Below, in pieces: positions 1 through 4,779 of a DNA stretch of 7,946 nucleotides. The notes below the pieces were generated by a model. It saw nothing but the letters and a program-made list of their open reading frames with translations, searched no databases and was not told the origin of the DNA. The stretch lies in contig DAWM01000079.1 of NCBI GenBank assembly GCA_002505945.1, positions 6,511 through 14,456 on the forward strand, read 5' to 3'. Made by a program: the position numbers and the translations under genes. This DNA is from Candidatus Woesearchaeota archaeon UBA119 (GTDB taxonomy: Archaea > Nanobdellota > Nanobdellia > Woesearchaeales > UBA119). Position 1 is the stretch's first letter, and each line of letters opens with the position of its first letter.

Positions 1-21
1 AATGTTAGGTAAGGTGGATAA

Positions 22-366
22 ATGATATACTTTGCGTGCAAGCAGGTAAACCTTGATGAAATTATAAAGTGCAGCTTCGGCATTTCCAAGACAGAGTATA
101 ACATTCTGATGGAGCTAACCAAATCTGATGGTCCTCTTTCTGTTGAGGAAATAGTCAAGGTATTTAAGAAGGATAGGACTACTATCCAGAAAGCTCTTCA
201 AAACCTCTTCAAGAAGAAACTCGTTAAGAGGAGGCAGATAAACCTTGAGAAGGGAGGTTATGCCTATTACTATTTTGTAGAGGATAAAGAAGAGATAAAG
301 AAGAAAGTCAAGAAAATAGTGGCAGAATGGCACAAGGCAGTGATAACCGAGCTAGATGAGCTTTAA
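22..366 (+). CDS. Winged-helix transcriptional regulator (TrmB/MarR-like)
   Basis: A 114-residue DNA-binding protein, probably a dimeric transcriptional regulator. Residues 22-88 read as a winged helix: SKTEYNILMEL forms the first helix, LSVEEIVKVF the second, DRTTIQKALQNLFKKKLV (51-68) the recognition helix, and the Gly-rich stretch at 75-85 the wing before YYYFVED. The Lys/Glu-rich C-terminal helix (88-114) is probably for dimerisation. Two cysteines, C6 and C17, sit before the domain in FACK and KCSF and could sense metal or redox; that is a guess. The start is supported by AGGTGG at 12-17 just ahead of the ATG, unlike the leaderless genes in the rest of the window. This suggests it lies inside a transcript that begins upstream; a reading frame could end at the TGA overlapping its ATG (23-25). 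The target genes are unknown. Confidence 0.85.
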   Translation: MIYFACKQVNLDEIIKCSFGISKTEYNILMELTKSDGPLSVEEIVKVFKKDRTTIQKALQNLFKKKLVKRRQINLEKGGYAYYYFVEDKEEIKKKVKKIVAEWHKAVITELDEL

Positions 367-397
367 TGCTCTCTTTCATATATGTTTAAAGGAAGAA

Positions 398-406
398 ATA
401 TTTTTA
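398..406 (+). promoter_or_regulatory. Probable TATA box for the gene at 431
   Basis: ATATTTTTA follows a purine-rich stretch (GGAAGAA, 391-397) that fits a BRE. Its centre is about 29 bases before the ATG at 431, so the mRNA would be leaderless or nearly so. A second candidate, TTTAAA at 385-390, is rather far upstream. Confidence 0.55.
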
Positions 407-430
407 TTTTTCTTATTCTCAATAGCAGAT

Positions 431-919
431 ATGGTTGAGGTAAGGTATATAAAGGATTTTGTAGGAGAAAGTGAAGGAGGCACGAGCAGGGAATATCCCT
501 TAGTTCAGTTCTTAAAGGATGCATCTTGTTGCTTAGAATCAGATAAAACATTAGAGTTCTTTTTGGATTATTCTAATGAGAGATCTATCTCTAAAATTGC
601 CTTGTCTGATGAGGACAAAATCTCTTCTGTCAAAACATACAACATCTCAGATATTAAACAAGCATTGGAATCTAAAAAGGGAAGTTCCCTCCAGGTATAT
701 AATCCAGAAGGAAAGACTTTAGACACCTTGGCTGGCTTTAAGATTAAGGATAATGGAATTACGATAGAAGCTAGGCTTAAACCCTTTAATCATCCATCCC
801 TTGATAGCGCCATACGCCGAATCGAGGTGAAACTAAAGGATGACTCTTCTAGCGACAAGCTTGACAAGTATTGCTCATTGTTAGAAAAGCTGGGCTATAA
901 GAGTGTTGGCAGAGAATAA
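431..919 (+). CDS. Unrecognised 162-residue protein
   Basis: I do not recognise the family. The frame is open from an ATG at 356, but that start overlaps the upstream gene and its first 25 residues (rich in Phe, Leu and Ile) are a translation of the promoter. The ATG at 431, beginning MVEVRYIKDF, is preferred because of the TATA box about 29 bases before it. The product is soluble, mixed alpha/beta and fairly charged, with three cysteines (C33, C34, C148). Residues 39-130 alternate short strand-like and helix-like stretches. Residues 125-160 include a strand-like IEVKLK and a final helix DKLDKYCSLLEKLGYKSVG; such a tail is common in small sensor or dsRNA-binding folds, but that is only a resemblance. 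A T-rich run follows the stop. Confidence is high that it is coding, none on function. Confidence 0.75.
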   Translation: MVEVRYIKDFVGESEGGTSREYPLVQFLKDASCCLESDKTLEFFLDYSNERSISKIALSDEDKISSVKTYNISDIKQALESKKGSSLQVYNPEGKTLDTLAGFKIKDNGITIEARLKPFNHPSLDSAIRRIEVKLKDDSSSDKLDKYCSLLEKLGYKSVGRE

Positions 920-940
920 TTCTCTTTTCTTAAGCATGAC

Positions 941-997
941 TATGCACAAAATCCAGTTGTCAAAGTGAGTGGCACTCTCATTAGATTTTTATGATTT
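941..997. repeat. 3' element sharing two sequence words with 2995-3097
   Basis: TATGCACAAAA (941-951) begins 22 bases after the stop codon at 919, and GATTTTTATGATTT (984-997) follows. Both words recur in the same order after the gene ending at 2973. AAAATC (948-953) can pair with GATTTT (984-989), enclosing a small TGAG/CTCA hairpin (967-981). It could be a shared terminator or processing element between convergent genes. It also covers the stop codon of the minus-strand gene. Confidence 0.4.
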
Positions 998-1270
998 CAA
1001 AGAATCCGGGCTACAGAGGTTTTCTTTGTTATTAGCAGTCCTGCCGCAGCATTTACATATAAACTTAGGATCAGAAGTCAGTCTCTTAACCCTCTCCAAA
1101 TCAAAGTTATGCTTATCCTCGGTAATCTGACACATCTTATGCGAGGGAATATCATCACAATCGCACTCGCATCCAGTTGAACAGCATCCCCTTCCTATAT
1201 CAATCACAACCCTCCTTCTGATATATAAATCTATTTGTTTCAGGGATATTATTTCATTTGAATACCTCAA
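989..1270 (-). CDS. Small cysteine-rich protein, probable zinc binder
   Basis: A 93-residue protein with ten cysteines (29, 30, 34, 36, 38, 47, 72, 74, 75, 86) plus His44 and His54. There are two clusters: CCxxxCxCxC near the middle and CKCCGR followed by a Cys eleven residues later at the C terminus. The second cluster is of a kind I recall from small uncharacterised archaeal and bacterial proteins, and together they suggest one or two structural zinc sites or a metal cluster. The ATG start overlaps the end of the upstream nucleotidyltransferase gene by 17 bases. An alternative GTG start at 1207 has AAGGAGGG at 1217-1210 just before it and would give 72 residues that keep every cysteine; the residues lost are poor in features, so this start may be the true one. 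No promoter is evident, so co-transcription with the nucleotidyltransferase is likely. Confidence 0.8.
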   Translation of the reverse strand: MRYSNEIISLKQIDLYIRRRVVIDIGRGCCSTGCECDCDDIPSHKMCQITEDKHNFDLERVKRLTSDPKFICKCCGRTANNKENLCSPDSLKS

Positions 1271-1784
1271 TATACTTATTTAAAGTAATTCCATTGATTA
1301 TATTGTTTGCCAGATGAACATTTTTTATCTCTCTTATATTTCCATGGTCAAAAATCTGGATATCTCTTTCTAATTTCTTCTCGAATTTGCTTAAATCAAG
1401 CTGCTTTCTTGAAGGCGATTCAATGTATAAGTCAATATCGCTATCCTCAGTATCTTCTCCTTTTGCAAATGAACCAAATAACACTATTGTTGGATTGTTT
1501 AACTCTTTTTTTAAATAACCTATTAGCCCCGATAGATATATCTGTTTGATATTGTAAAGCCTCTTCTCAAGAAAAAAGGTATTGGTCTTGCTGGCAGTAT
1601 AAAACTTCACATTCCCTATCTCTATTGTGCTTAGTAATCCTTCTTTCTTTAATTCTTTACAGTATCTTATTACAGAAGGCAGAGAAAGTTTTAGTTTTCT
1701 TTCTATCTCTCTTACCCTTAGCTTATCGCTAGGGTTTATGAAGAAGTGGTTCTTTATTCTTTCTTTGATATCTTTGCTTATCAT
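1254..1784 (-). CDS. HTH-nucleotidyltransferase fusion (MNT type)
   Basis: A 176-residue two-domain protein. Residues 1-70 form a winged HTH (SDKLRVREIERKLKL, then SLPSVIRYCKELKKEGLL as recognition helix and a short wing ending KFYTAS). Residues 78-176 form a minimal nucleotidyltransferase: the strand TIVLFGSFAKG (99-109) and SDIDLY (115-120) give the GS-x10-DxD signature with D116 and D118 as metal ligands. The third acidic residue could be D141 or D146 in RDIQIFD. Family members transfer a nucleotide to a substrate and often act as antitoxins for HEPN proteins (MntA-HepT); no HEPN gene is next to this one. The fused HTH suggests it binds its own promoter. The ATG lies about 27 bases after a TATA box. 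It overlaps the cysteine-rich gene downstream. Substrate unknown. Confidence 0.88.
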   Translation of the reverse strand: MISKDIKERIKNHFFINPSDKLRVREIERKLKLSLPSVIRYCKELKKEGLLSTIEIGNVKFYTASKTNTFFLEKRLYNIKQIYLSGLIGYLKKELNNPTIVLFGSFAKGEDTEDSDIDLYIESPSRKQLDLSKFEKKLERDIQIFDHGNIREIKNVHLANNIINGITLNKYIEVFK

Positions 1785-1785
1785 T

Positions 1786-1821
1786 TGATAACTTAGAATA
1801 TCAATTAATATTTAAGCTTAT
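1786..1821. promoter_or_regulatory. Promoter and imperfect inverted repeat of the first HTH-nucleotidyltransferase
   Basis: On the minus strand the TATA-like core (AATATTTAA read on plus, 1807-1815) lies about 27 bases before the ATG at 1784. The whole segment is an imperfect inverted repeat: GATAA-CTTA on one side and TAAG-CTTATC on the other, with one unpaired base. A dyad spanning TATA box and start site is a plausible operator for the HTH domain encoded just downstream; its AT-rich nature makes chance possible. Confidence 0.5.
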
Positions 1822-1838
1822 CGATTCCTTAATGATTA

Positions 1839-2015
1839 TCACTTCCTTTTCATAACCAGCCGGGATATAAAATAAACCGCAATAGAAATGAAGAAAATAA
1901 TCCCTATAATACCTAATTCTCCCTTTGTCATAAAGTTATACCAGGTAGCCCCCAGCAATAGAACAACAGTAACCATCCAAGACAAGCCAGCCGGCACCAA
2001 TACTTTCGGATCCAT
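1839..2015 (-). CDS. Small two-helix membrane protein (58 residues)
   Basis: Starts MDPKVLVPAGLSW and ends SRLVMKRK. Two hydrophobic helices are visible, about residues 6-28 (LVPAG to TWYNF) and 34-53 (LGIIGIIFFISIAVYF), joined by a short polar turn MTKGE. The basic C-terminal tail RLVMKRK suggests that both ends face the cytoplasm, a hairpin in the membrane. The start has a TTTAAATAA TATA box centred about 27 bases upstream, so it is probably a leaderless single gene. I recognise no family; small holin-like, transporter-accessory or anchoring proteins share this shape, but nothing here decides. Confidence in coding comes from the promoter spacing and clean membrane pattern. Confidence 0.7.
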   Translation of the reverse strand: MDPKVLVPAGLSWMVTVVLLLGATWYNFMTKGELGIIGIIFFISIAVYFISRLVMKRK

Positions 2016-2037
2016 GTTGAGGATTAATTACGCATAG

Positions 2038-2046
2038 TTTAAATAA
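2038..2046 (-). promoter_or_regulatory. TATA box for the small membrane protein
   Basis: TTATTTAAA on the minus strand, centred about 27 bases before the ATG at 2015; it implies a leaderless transcript. Confidence 0.6.
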
Positions 2047-2050
2047 CTTT

Positions 2051-2395
2051 TTACCAGCGTATTACCGAATCATTGCGATCATCTATGCTTAGAAGACAAC
2101 TTGCAGTTTCCTCCATAGCATAAATTCTAGTCGGGTTGTCTTCTGATGTTGTTTTCTTCTCTAGTTCGGATATTATTCCATTGTATACTGGTTTTGCATT
2201 GTAAAACTCAAATATTTCAATAGGCAATTTCTCAAAAATCGTACTTTCCTCATCATTGTCATAAAATGAACTTGTTGATTGTTGACTCCATTCTTTAGGG
2301 ATAGGATTTTTAGTGTATCCCAAGGTAGCTGCTGAATACAGGATAGCTCCTATAGCATTCTTAAGTTTACTTTTTGTTGCTTTGTATGCATCCAT
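2051..2395 (-). CDS. Unrecognised 114-residue protein
   Basis: No family recognised. The N-terminal part (residues 1-27) is a basic, partly hydrophobic helix, KSKLKNAIGAILYSAATLGY; it is too polar to be a sure membrane segment. The middle (36-56) is polar and low in structure (WSQQSTSSFYDNDEES), and the rest looks helical with a last hydrophobic strand or helix (AMEETASCLLSIDD). The start is supported by a TTTATAAA TATA box centred about 30 bases upstream on the minus strand. A faint likeness between KLPIEIFEFYNAKPVY (56-71) and the C-terminal part of the protein encoded at 3194 (ELPDIFKGYEPLEDY) was seen, but it is too weak to claim homology. It ends 36 bases before the membrane-protein gene on the same strand. 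Confidence 0.65.
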   Translation of the reverse strand: MDAYKATKSKLKNAIGAILYSAATLGYTKNPIPKEWSQQSTSSFYDNDEESTIFEKLPIEIFEFYNAKPVYNGIISELEKKTTSEDNPTRIYAMEETASCLLSIDDRNDSVIRW

Positions 2396-2420
2396 TTTGT
2401 TTAGTGATATTGCTGACTGA

Positions 2421-2428
2421 TTTATAAA
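2421..2428 (-). promoter_or_regulatory. TATA box for the gene starting at 2395
   Basis: TTTATAAA, preceded on the minus strand by GGAAAAC (BRE-like), centred about 30 bases before the ATG. Confidence 0.6.
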
Positions 2429-2508
2429 GTTTTCCTCAACTAATGTTGCTCTATTCTTATATGTCTTCTTCTTTTAGAAGGACTCATATGATCTGTTGTT
2501 ACAAAAGA

Positions 2509-2544
2509 GTTATAAATCCAAAAATCATCCCCTTTTCAGGTGAT
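2509..2544 (+). promoter_or_regulatory. Promoter and ribosome binding site for the gene at 2548
   Basis: TATA box GTTATAAAT (2509-2517) with A-rich BRE-like ACAAAAGA ahead of it. A transcript would begin near 2538, at the ribosome binding site AGGTGAT (2538-2544), which ends three bases before the ATG at 2548. The AGGTGAT motif decides the start against the upstream ATG at 2443. Confidence 0.65.
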
Positions 2545-2547
2545 ATT

Positions 2548-2973
2548 ATGGCCGATTATAATCCAAAGGAAGCCGTTGAGAATCTTGACGTCAATCTAAA
2601 ACTTTATAACTTCTATTATGGCTTGTTTGATGAAGATGTAGAGAACAAGGATGCTTATGCAAGGGATTTCCTTGATGAGCAATATCCAAAGGTAAAGGAA
2701 TCGCTTGATGATATAATATCAGAAGTAAAGAGCGCTTATAATAGGGCGAAACCCAAGGTGCCATCTAAAAGGTCAGCGCAATGGGATACTTCCAAGATGC
2801 ACAGCCCTTTAGATGGGATATACTTAATGCAACCATATTACTACTTTGCCAAAAATGCCTTGGAATGCGCAATATTCGGAGCAGAGATTCCCTCCCTCTA
2901 TAATGGCAATGAAGAACTGGAGTCTTTTTTCCAGAAGGTTAGAGAAACCTATGAGGAAGGCATGAAGAAATAG
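2548..2973 (+). CDS. Unknown protein, paralogue of the one at 3194
   Basis: A 141-residue soluble, helical, acidic protein of no family I know. The frame is open from 2443, but the ATG at 2548 is chosen for its AGGTGAT ribosome binding site and the TATA box at 2509; the added upstream residues would translate the promoter. It is homologous to the next gene: LYNFYYGLF (19-27) matches LYNSYNTVF at the same residue numbers, residues 43-60 align without a gap, and the C-terminal segment around QPYYYF...GAEIPSLYNG...LE (95-125) matches LPYYTF...GKELPDIFKG...LE. It differs by an insert of about 28 residues (61-90) rich in Lys, Pro and Ser. Tyr and Phe are frequent, as in interaction domains. The tandem pair points to a duplicated family with a shared job; the job is unknown. 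Confidence 0.8.
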   Translation: MADYNPKEAVENLDVNLKLYNFYYGLFDEDVENKDAYARDFLDEQYPKVKESLDDIISEVKSAYNRAKPKVPSKRSAQWDTSKMHSPLDGIYLMQPYYYFAKNALECAIFGAEIPSLYNGNEELESFFQKVRETYEEGMKK

Positions 2974-2977
2974 CTCT

Positions 2978-3005
2978 TCCACTTTTTGTGGTTTTATGCA
3001 CAAAA
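2978..3005 (+). terminator. Possible terminator hairpin after the gene ending at 2973
   Basis: CCAC-TTTTT-GTGG is followed by a T run (TTTTAT), and TTGTG/CACAA can also pair with an eight-base loop. The two foldings exclude each other. TATGCACAAAA at 2995-3005 is shared with 941-951. Confidence 0.4.
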
Positions 3006-3064
3006 ATTCACAATCTCTGGGAAGGGTTTAACACCCCGCTCTTTAGGTTGAATTCTTGGCATCC

Positions 3065-3091
3065 TAAAAATCCACCCACTATGGATTTTTA
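3065..3091. terminator. Perfect 9-bp stem-loop with A/T runs
   Basis: TAAAAATCC (3065-3073) and GGATTTTTA (3083-3091) pair perfectly round a nine-base loop. The T run on the 3' side suits a terminator on either strand. The right arm contains most of GATTTTTATGATTT (3084-3097), which also occurs at 984-997. Confidence 0.5.
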
Positions 3092-3150
3092 TGATTTTTG
3101 TCAAATATTGTAACTATCTTTCAACTTTCAGGCTTTCTGCTTGCGAAAGC

Positions 3151-3189
3151 ATTATAAATTGTCTTTGCCCACCATCCTTGTTTGGTGAT
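3151..3189 (+). promoter_or_regulatory. Promoter and ribosome binding site for the gene at 3194
   Basis: TATA box ATTATAAAT (3151-3159) preceded by purine-rich GCGAAAGC, start of transcription expected near 3182, and GGTGA at 3184-3188 five bases before the ATG at 3194. The layout matches the paralogue at 2548. Confidence 0.65.
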
Positions 3190-3193
3190 AATG

Positions 3194-3535
3194 ATGAGTA
3201 AAAATCCAATTAAAACTCTTGTTGATAAGTTAAGCTCAGATAAACAGCTGTATAATTCTTATAATACAGTTTTTATAGAGCCTCGAGGTAGTAGAGAGGC
3301 CGTTGCTGAAATAGTCATAAATCAAGACTTTGAAGAAGTCGGTAAGGCTTTGGATGAAATCAAGAAGGAACATCCGTCATCAGTCTATACCCAACTTCCT
3401 TACTACACCTTTATGGGACAAGTGCTGGATTCTGTATCCAGTGGAAAGGAGCTTCCCGACATCTTCAAGGGATATGAACCTTTAGAAGATTATAAAATGA
3501 GGGTTAAAAAAGCATTTAACTCTACTGAGGAATAA
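3194..3535 (+). CDS. Unknown protein, shorter paralogue of the one at 2548
   Basis: A 113-residue helical, charged protein with no family I recognise. Three start choices lie close together: TTG at 3182, ATG at 3191 and ATG at 3194. The last gives the best spacing (five bases) to GGTGA at 3184 and begins MSKNPIKTLV. Alignment with the previous gene is gap-free over the first 60 residues (shared LYN, V49, L53, D54, I56, E59) and resumes at PYY (69-71) through ELPDIFKGYEPLE (86-98); it lacks the other protein's Lys/Pro-rich insert. The conserved PYYxF, Glu-hydrophobic-Pro and L-E positions would be the family's core. No cysteines and no membrane segment. A T-rich tract follows the stop. Each paralogue has its own promoter, so they can be expressed independently. 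Confidence 0.8.
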   Translation: MSKNPIKTLVDKLSSDKQLYNSYNTVFIEPRGSREAVAEIVINQDFEEVGKALDEIKKEHPSSVYTQLPYYTFMGQVLDSVSSGKELPDIFKGYEPLEDYKMRVKKAFNSTEE

Positions 3536-3557
3536 TTTATATTTGTTTTTCTTTTCA
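3536..3557 (+). terminator. T-rich terminator after the gene ending at 3535
   Basis: TTTATATTTGTTTTTCTTTTC, a pyrimidine-rich run directly after the stop codon, typical of archaeal intrinsic termination. No hairpin is needed. Confidence 0.5.
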
Positions 3558-3575
3558 AGAAAATAATCCAAGGAT

Positions 3576-3612
3576 GGCTTAAAAAAGGCTCTTAAGAAAA
3601 ATAGGTTAAGCC
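3576..3612. repeat. Inverted repeat GGCTTAA / TTAAGCC
   Basis: Seven-base arms at 3576-3582 and 3606-3612 enclose 23 bases that contain a CTTAAG palindrome. It lies in the stretch 3558-3678, where I see no gene, and may be a structured 3' end or a remnant. Confidence 0.35.
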
Positions 3613-3679
3613 CATAATACCTTTACCAATGCTCATTAGCAATCTTAATTCATCTTATCCAACTTCTTCTCCATAGATA

Positions 3680-3688
3680 CTTTTAAAC
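3680..3688 (+). promoter_or_regulatory. TATA box of the decayed gene at 3715
   Basis: CTTTTAAAC is centred about 30 bases before the ATG at 3715, the same spacing as for intact leaderless genes here, which suggests that the gene was, or still is, transcribed. Confidence 0.5.
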
Positions 3689-3714
3689 CAATGCCTTTCC
3701 CTAGCTAATTCAAG

Positions 3715-4043
3715 ATGAAAGAATCCTCAACTCCTTGGCCTGGCAATAGATACTGTTGATGCAAAATATGACTTCTTATCATCCATTAATATAACAGAAG
3801 AGAAAATCAACAAGTTTCCTCAATTGCTTTATATGGCTCTGGACACCCTTAAGAGGAATTACAACATTGAAAATCTGTTACCTTTAGATGTTCCCATAAT
3901 AAGGATTATCTCTCAACCTCAACTGCTCTTTATAACTCCAGAATGGATTAAACGCAAAACATCCTAGATACCTTGTATATTCCATAGGCAAACTAGAAAG
4001 TTCTCAAGATGAAATGAAGAGAAAGGCAGAGGCTTATTCTTGA
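3715..4043 (+). pseudogene. Decayed helical-repeat protein resembling mTERF
   Basis: No intact frame exists, but three frames join into about 108 residues. ATG-AAA at 3715-3720 must shift by one base to enter the frame at 3722, which runs NPQLLGLAIDTVDAKYDFL onward to a TAG at 3965. Skipping one A of the AAAA at 3956-3959 continues through HPRYLVYSIGKLESSQDEM to a TGA at 4041. The core has three PQLL motifs (codons at 3725, 3818 and 3917) spaced 31 and 33 residues, each followed by a helix (IDTVDAKYDFL, LDTLKRNYN) and once by INITEEKINKF. This matches the mTERF pattern of Pro-x-Leu-Leu, helix, then a helix starting after a hydrophobic-Ser/Thr-Glu-Glu turn. mTERF proteins are nucleic-acid-binding repeats known from eukaryotic organelles. 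Both shifts lie at A-rich runs, so sequencing error is the main alternative. Confidence 0.65.
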
Positions 4044-4066
4044 ATCCTCATTGGTTTGGATTCTTT
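4042..4066 (+). terminator. Hairpin at the end of the decayed gene
   Basis: GAATCC (4042-4047) and GGATTC (4058-4063) pair round a ten-base loop and are followed by TTT. The stem begins within the TGA stop codon of the reconstructed gene. 4067-4117 holds nothing I recognise. Confidence 0.4.
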
Positions 4067-4117
4067 ACCCTGCCCATGATTTATAATATAATTAACCCTA
4101 ACCGGCTACTTTGCTGC

Positions 4118-4705
4118 TCATGTTTTTATCAGCTCATAAAATGCTTCGATGTTCTTTAGAATGACTTTATTTTTAACGATTGCCCTTCCAATATTGTAAT
4201 CTTTTGATTTTAGCATTTTATTGAACTCTTTTGAGCTGAATTCAAGGGAATGAACCTCAAATGGTGTAATGTCAAAGATAGTGTTAATCTCTTTAATAAC
4301 TTCTTGCTCATTTGTAATTGTGCATATATCAAGGTCAGAACCTTTCTGGGCAGTGCCTTTAGCATAAGAGCCAAAAACCAGACATATGAAGAAAGGATTC
4401 TCAATCTCATTGATTCTCTTGTAAAGCACTTTAAAGTCTTTGTTATTCAGAAAATCCTCTTTTTTTTCTTTCTCAGCGATAAAGACGCTCTCGTTGAAGC
4501 TGAAATTAAAACTGACCCTAGAATTATTGCCCTGTTTATTGATATCAATCACTCCTTCCTCATTAAGCTTCATTACTGCCTCATACGCTGATTTATAATT
4601 TATTTTTCTCTGTATAGCAAGCTGCCTTATGCTGTAATCCTTCTCAGCATTCTTAATCAACAGCCTTAGAATTGCTATTTTCTCGTTTTTATGGTTTTTA
4701 ACCAT
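4118..4705 (-). CDS. Second HTH-nucleotidyltransferase fusion (MNT type)
   Basis: A 195-residue protein with the same order of domains as the one at 1254-1784. Residues 6-66 form the HTH (KNEKIAILRLLIKNA, DYSIRQLAIQRKI, NYKSAYEAVMKLNEEGVI as recognition helix). Residues 104-195 form the nucleotidyltransferase: ICLVFGSYAKG (107-117) and SDLDIC (123-128), with D124 and D126 as metal ligands; E150 in PFEVHSL is the likely third acidic residue. The FEVHSLEFSSKEFNKML segment is typical of MNT proteins as I know them. The frame is open from 4783, overlapping the upstream gene, but the ATG at 4705 lies 26 bases after a TATA box and is preferred. No HEPN partner is next to it. A palindromic operator covers the start codon, so self-repression is likely. 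It may be a solitary antitoxin-like enzyme or a regulator that modifies an unknown RNA or protein. Confidence 0.88.
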   Translation of the reverse strand: MVKNHKNEKIAILRLLIKNAEKDYSIRQLAIQRKINYKSAYEAVMKLNEEGVIDINKQGNNSRVSFNFSFNESVFIAEKEKKEDFLNNKDFKVLYKRINEIENPFFICLVFGSYAKGTAQKGSDLDICTITNEQEVIKEINTIFDITPFEVHSLEFSSKEFNKMLKSKDYNIGRAIVKNKVILKNIEAFYELIKT

Positions 4706-4717
4706 AATATTATGGTT
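4689..4717. promoter_or_regulatory. Palindromic operator over the start codon at 4705
   Basis: AACCATAAT|ATTATGGTT (4700-4717) is a perfect 18-bp palindrome, and TTATGGTT (4689-4696) adds a third half site that forms another inverted repeat with AACCATAA (4700-4707) across TTT. It begins just downstream of the TATA box and contains the ATG of a leaderless gene, so a bound protein would block RNA polymerase loading. Confidence 0.65.
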
Positions 4718-4726
4718 TATACCCAT

Positions 4727-4735
4727 ATATTTAAA
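4727..4735 (-). promoter_or_regulatory. TATA box for the second HTH-nucleotidyltransferase
   Basis: TTTAAATAT on the minus strand, preceded by AACC, centred 26 bases before the ATG at 4705. It lies in the gap between the phosphorylase stop codon and this gene. Confidence 0.65.
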
Positions 4736-4779
4736 GGTTTTGATTAGGCGGGTGTGTTCTCCTTTCCGGACAAGCCCCA

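Noticed and set aside
356..430. Upstream extension of the gene at 431 that would add a hydrophobic N terminus
   Set aside because: It overlaps the previous gene and covers the TATA box; the ATG at 431 has the spacing typical of this region, so the apparent signal peptide is translated promoter DNA.
2224..2284. Homology of the 114-residue protein at 2051 to the paralogue pair
   Set aside because: Only a short, low-complexity likeness (LPxxIFxxY) that could arise by chance.
2443..2547. Upstream extension of the gene at 2548
   Set aside because: It covers the TATA box at 2509 and the AGGTGAT site; the added residues look non-coding and have no match in the paralogue.
3044..3060. tRNA-like GGTTGAATTC resembling a T-loop
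   Set aside because: The flanking bases do not form a T stem and no acceptor, D or anticodon arms could be built.
3592..3674. A possible small minus-strand frame pair (MEKKLDKM then LRLLMSIGKGIMGLTYFS) joined by a one-base shift
   Set aside because: Too short, needs a frameshift, and its TATA-like sequence is only about eight bases from the ATG.
4250..4591. Open frame on the plus strand inside the second nucleotidyltransferase
   Set aside because: Antisense shadow of a gene with clear catalytic motifs; no promoter or recognisable domain.
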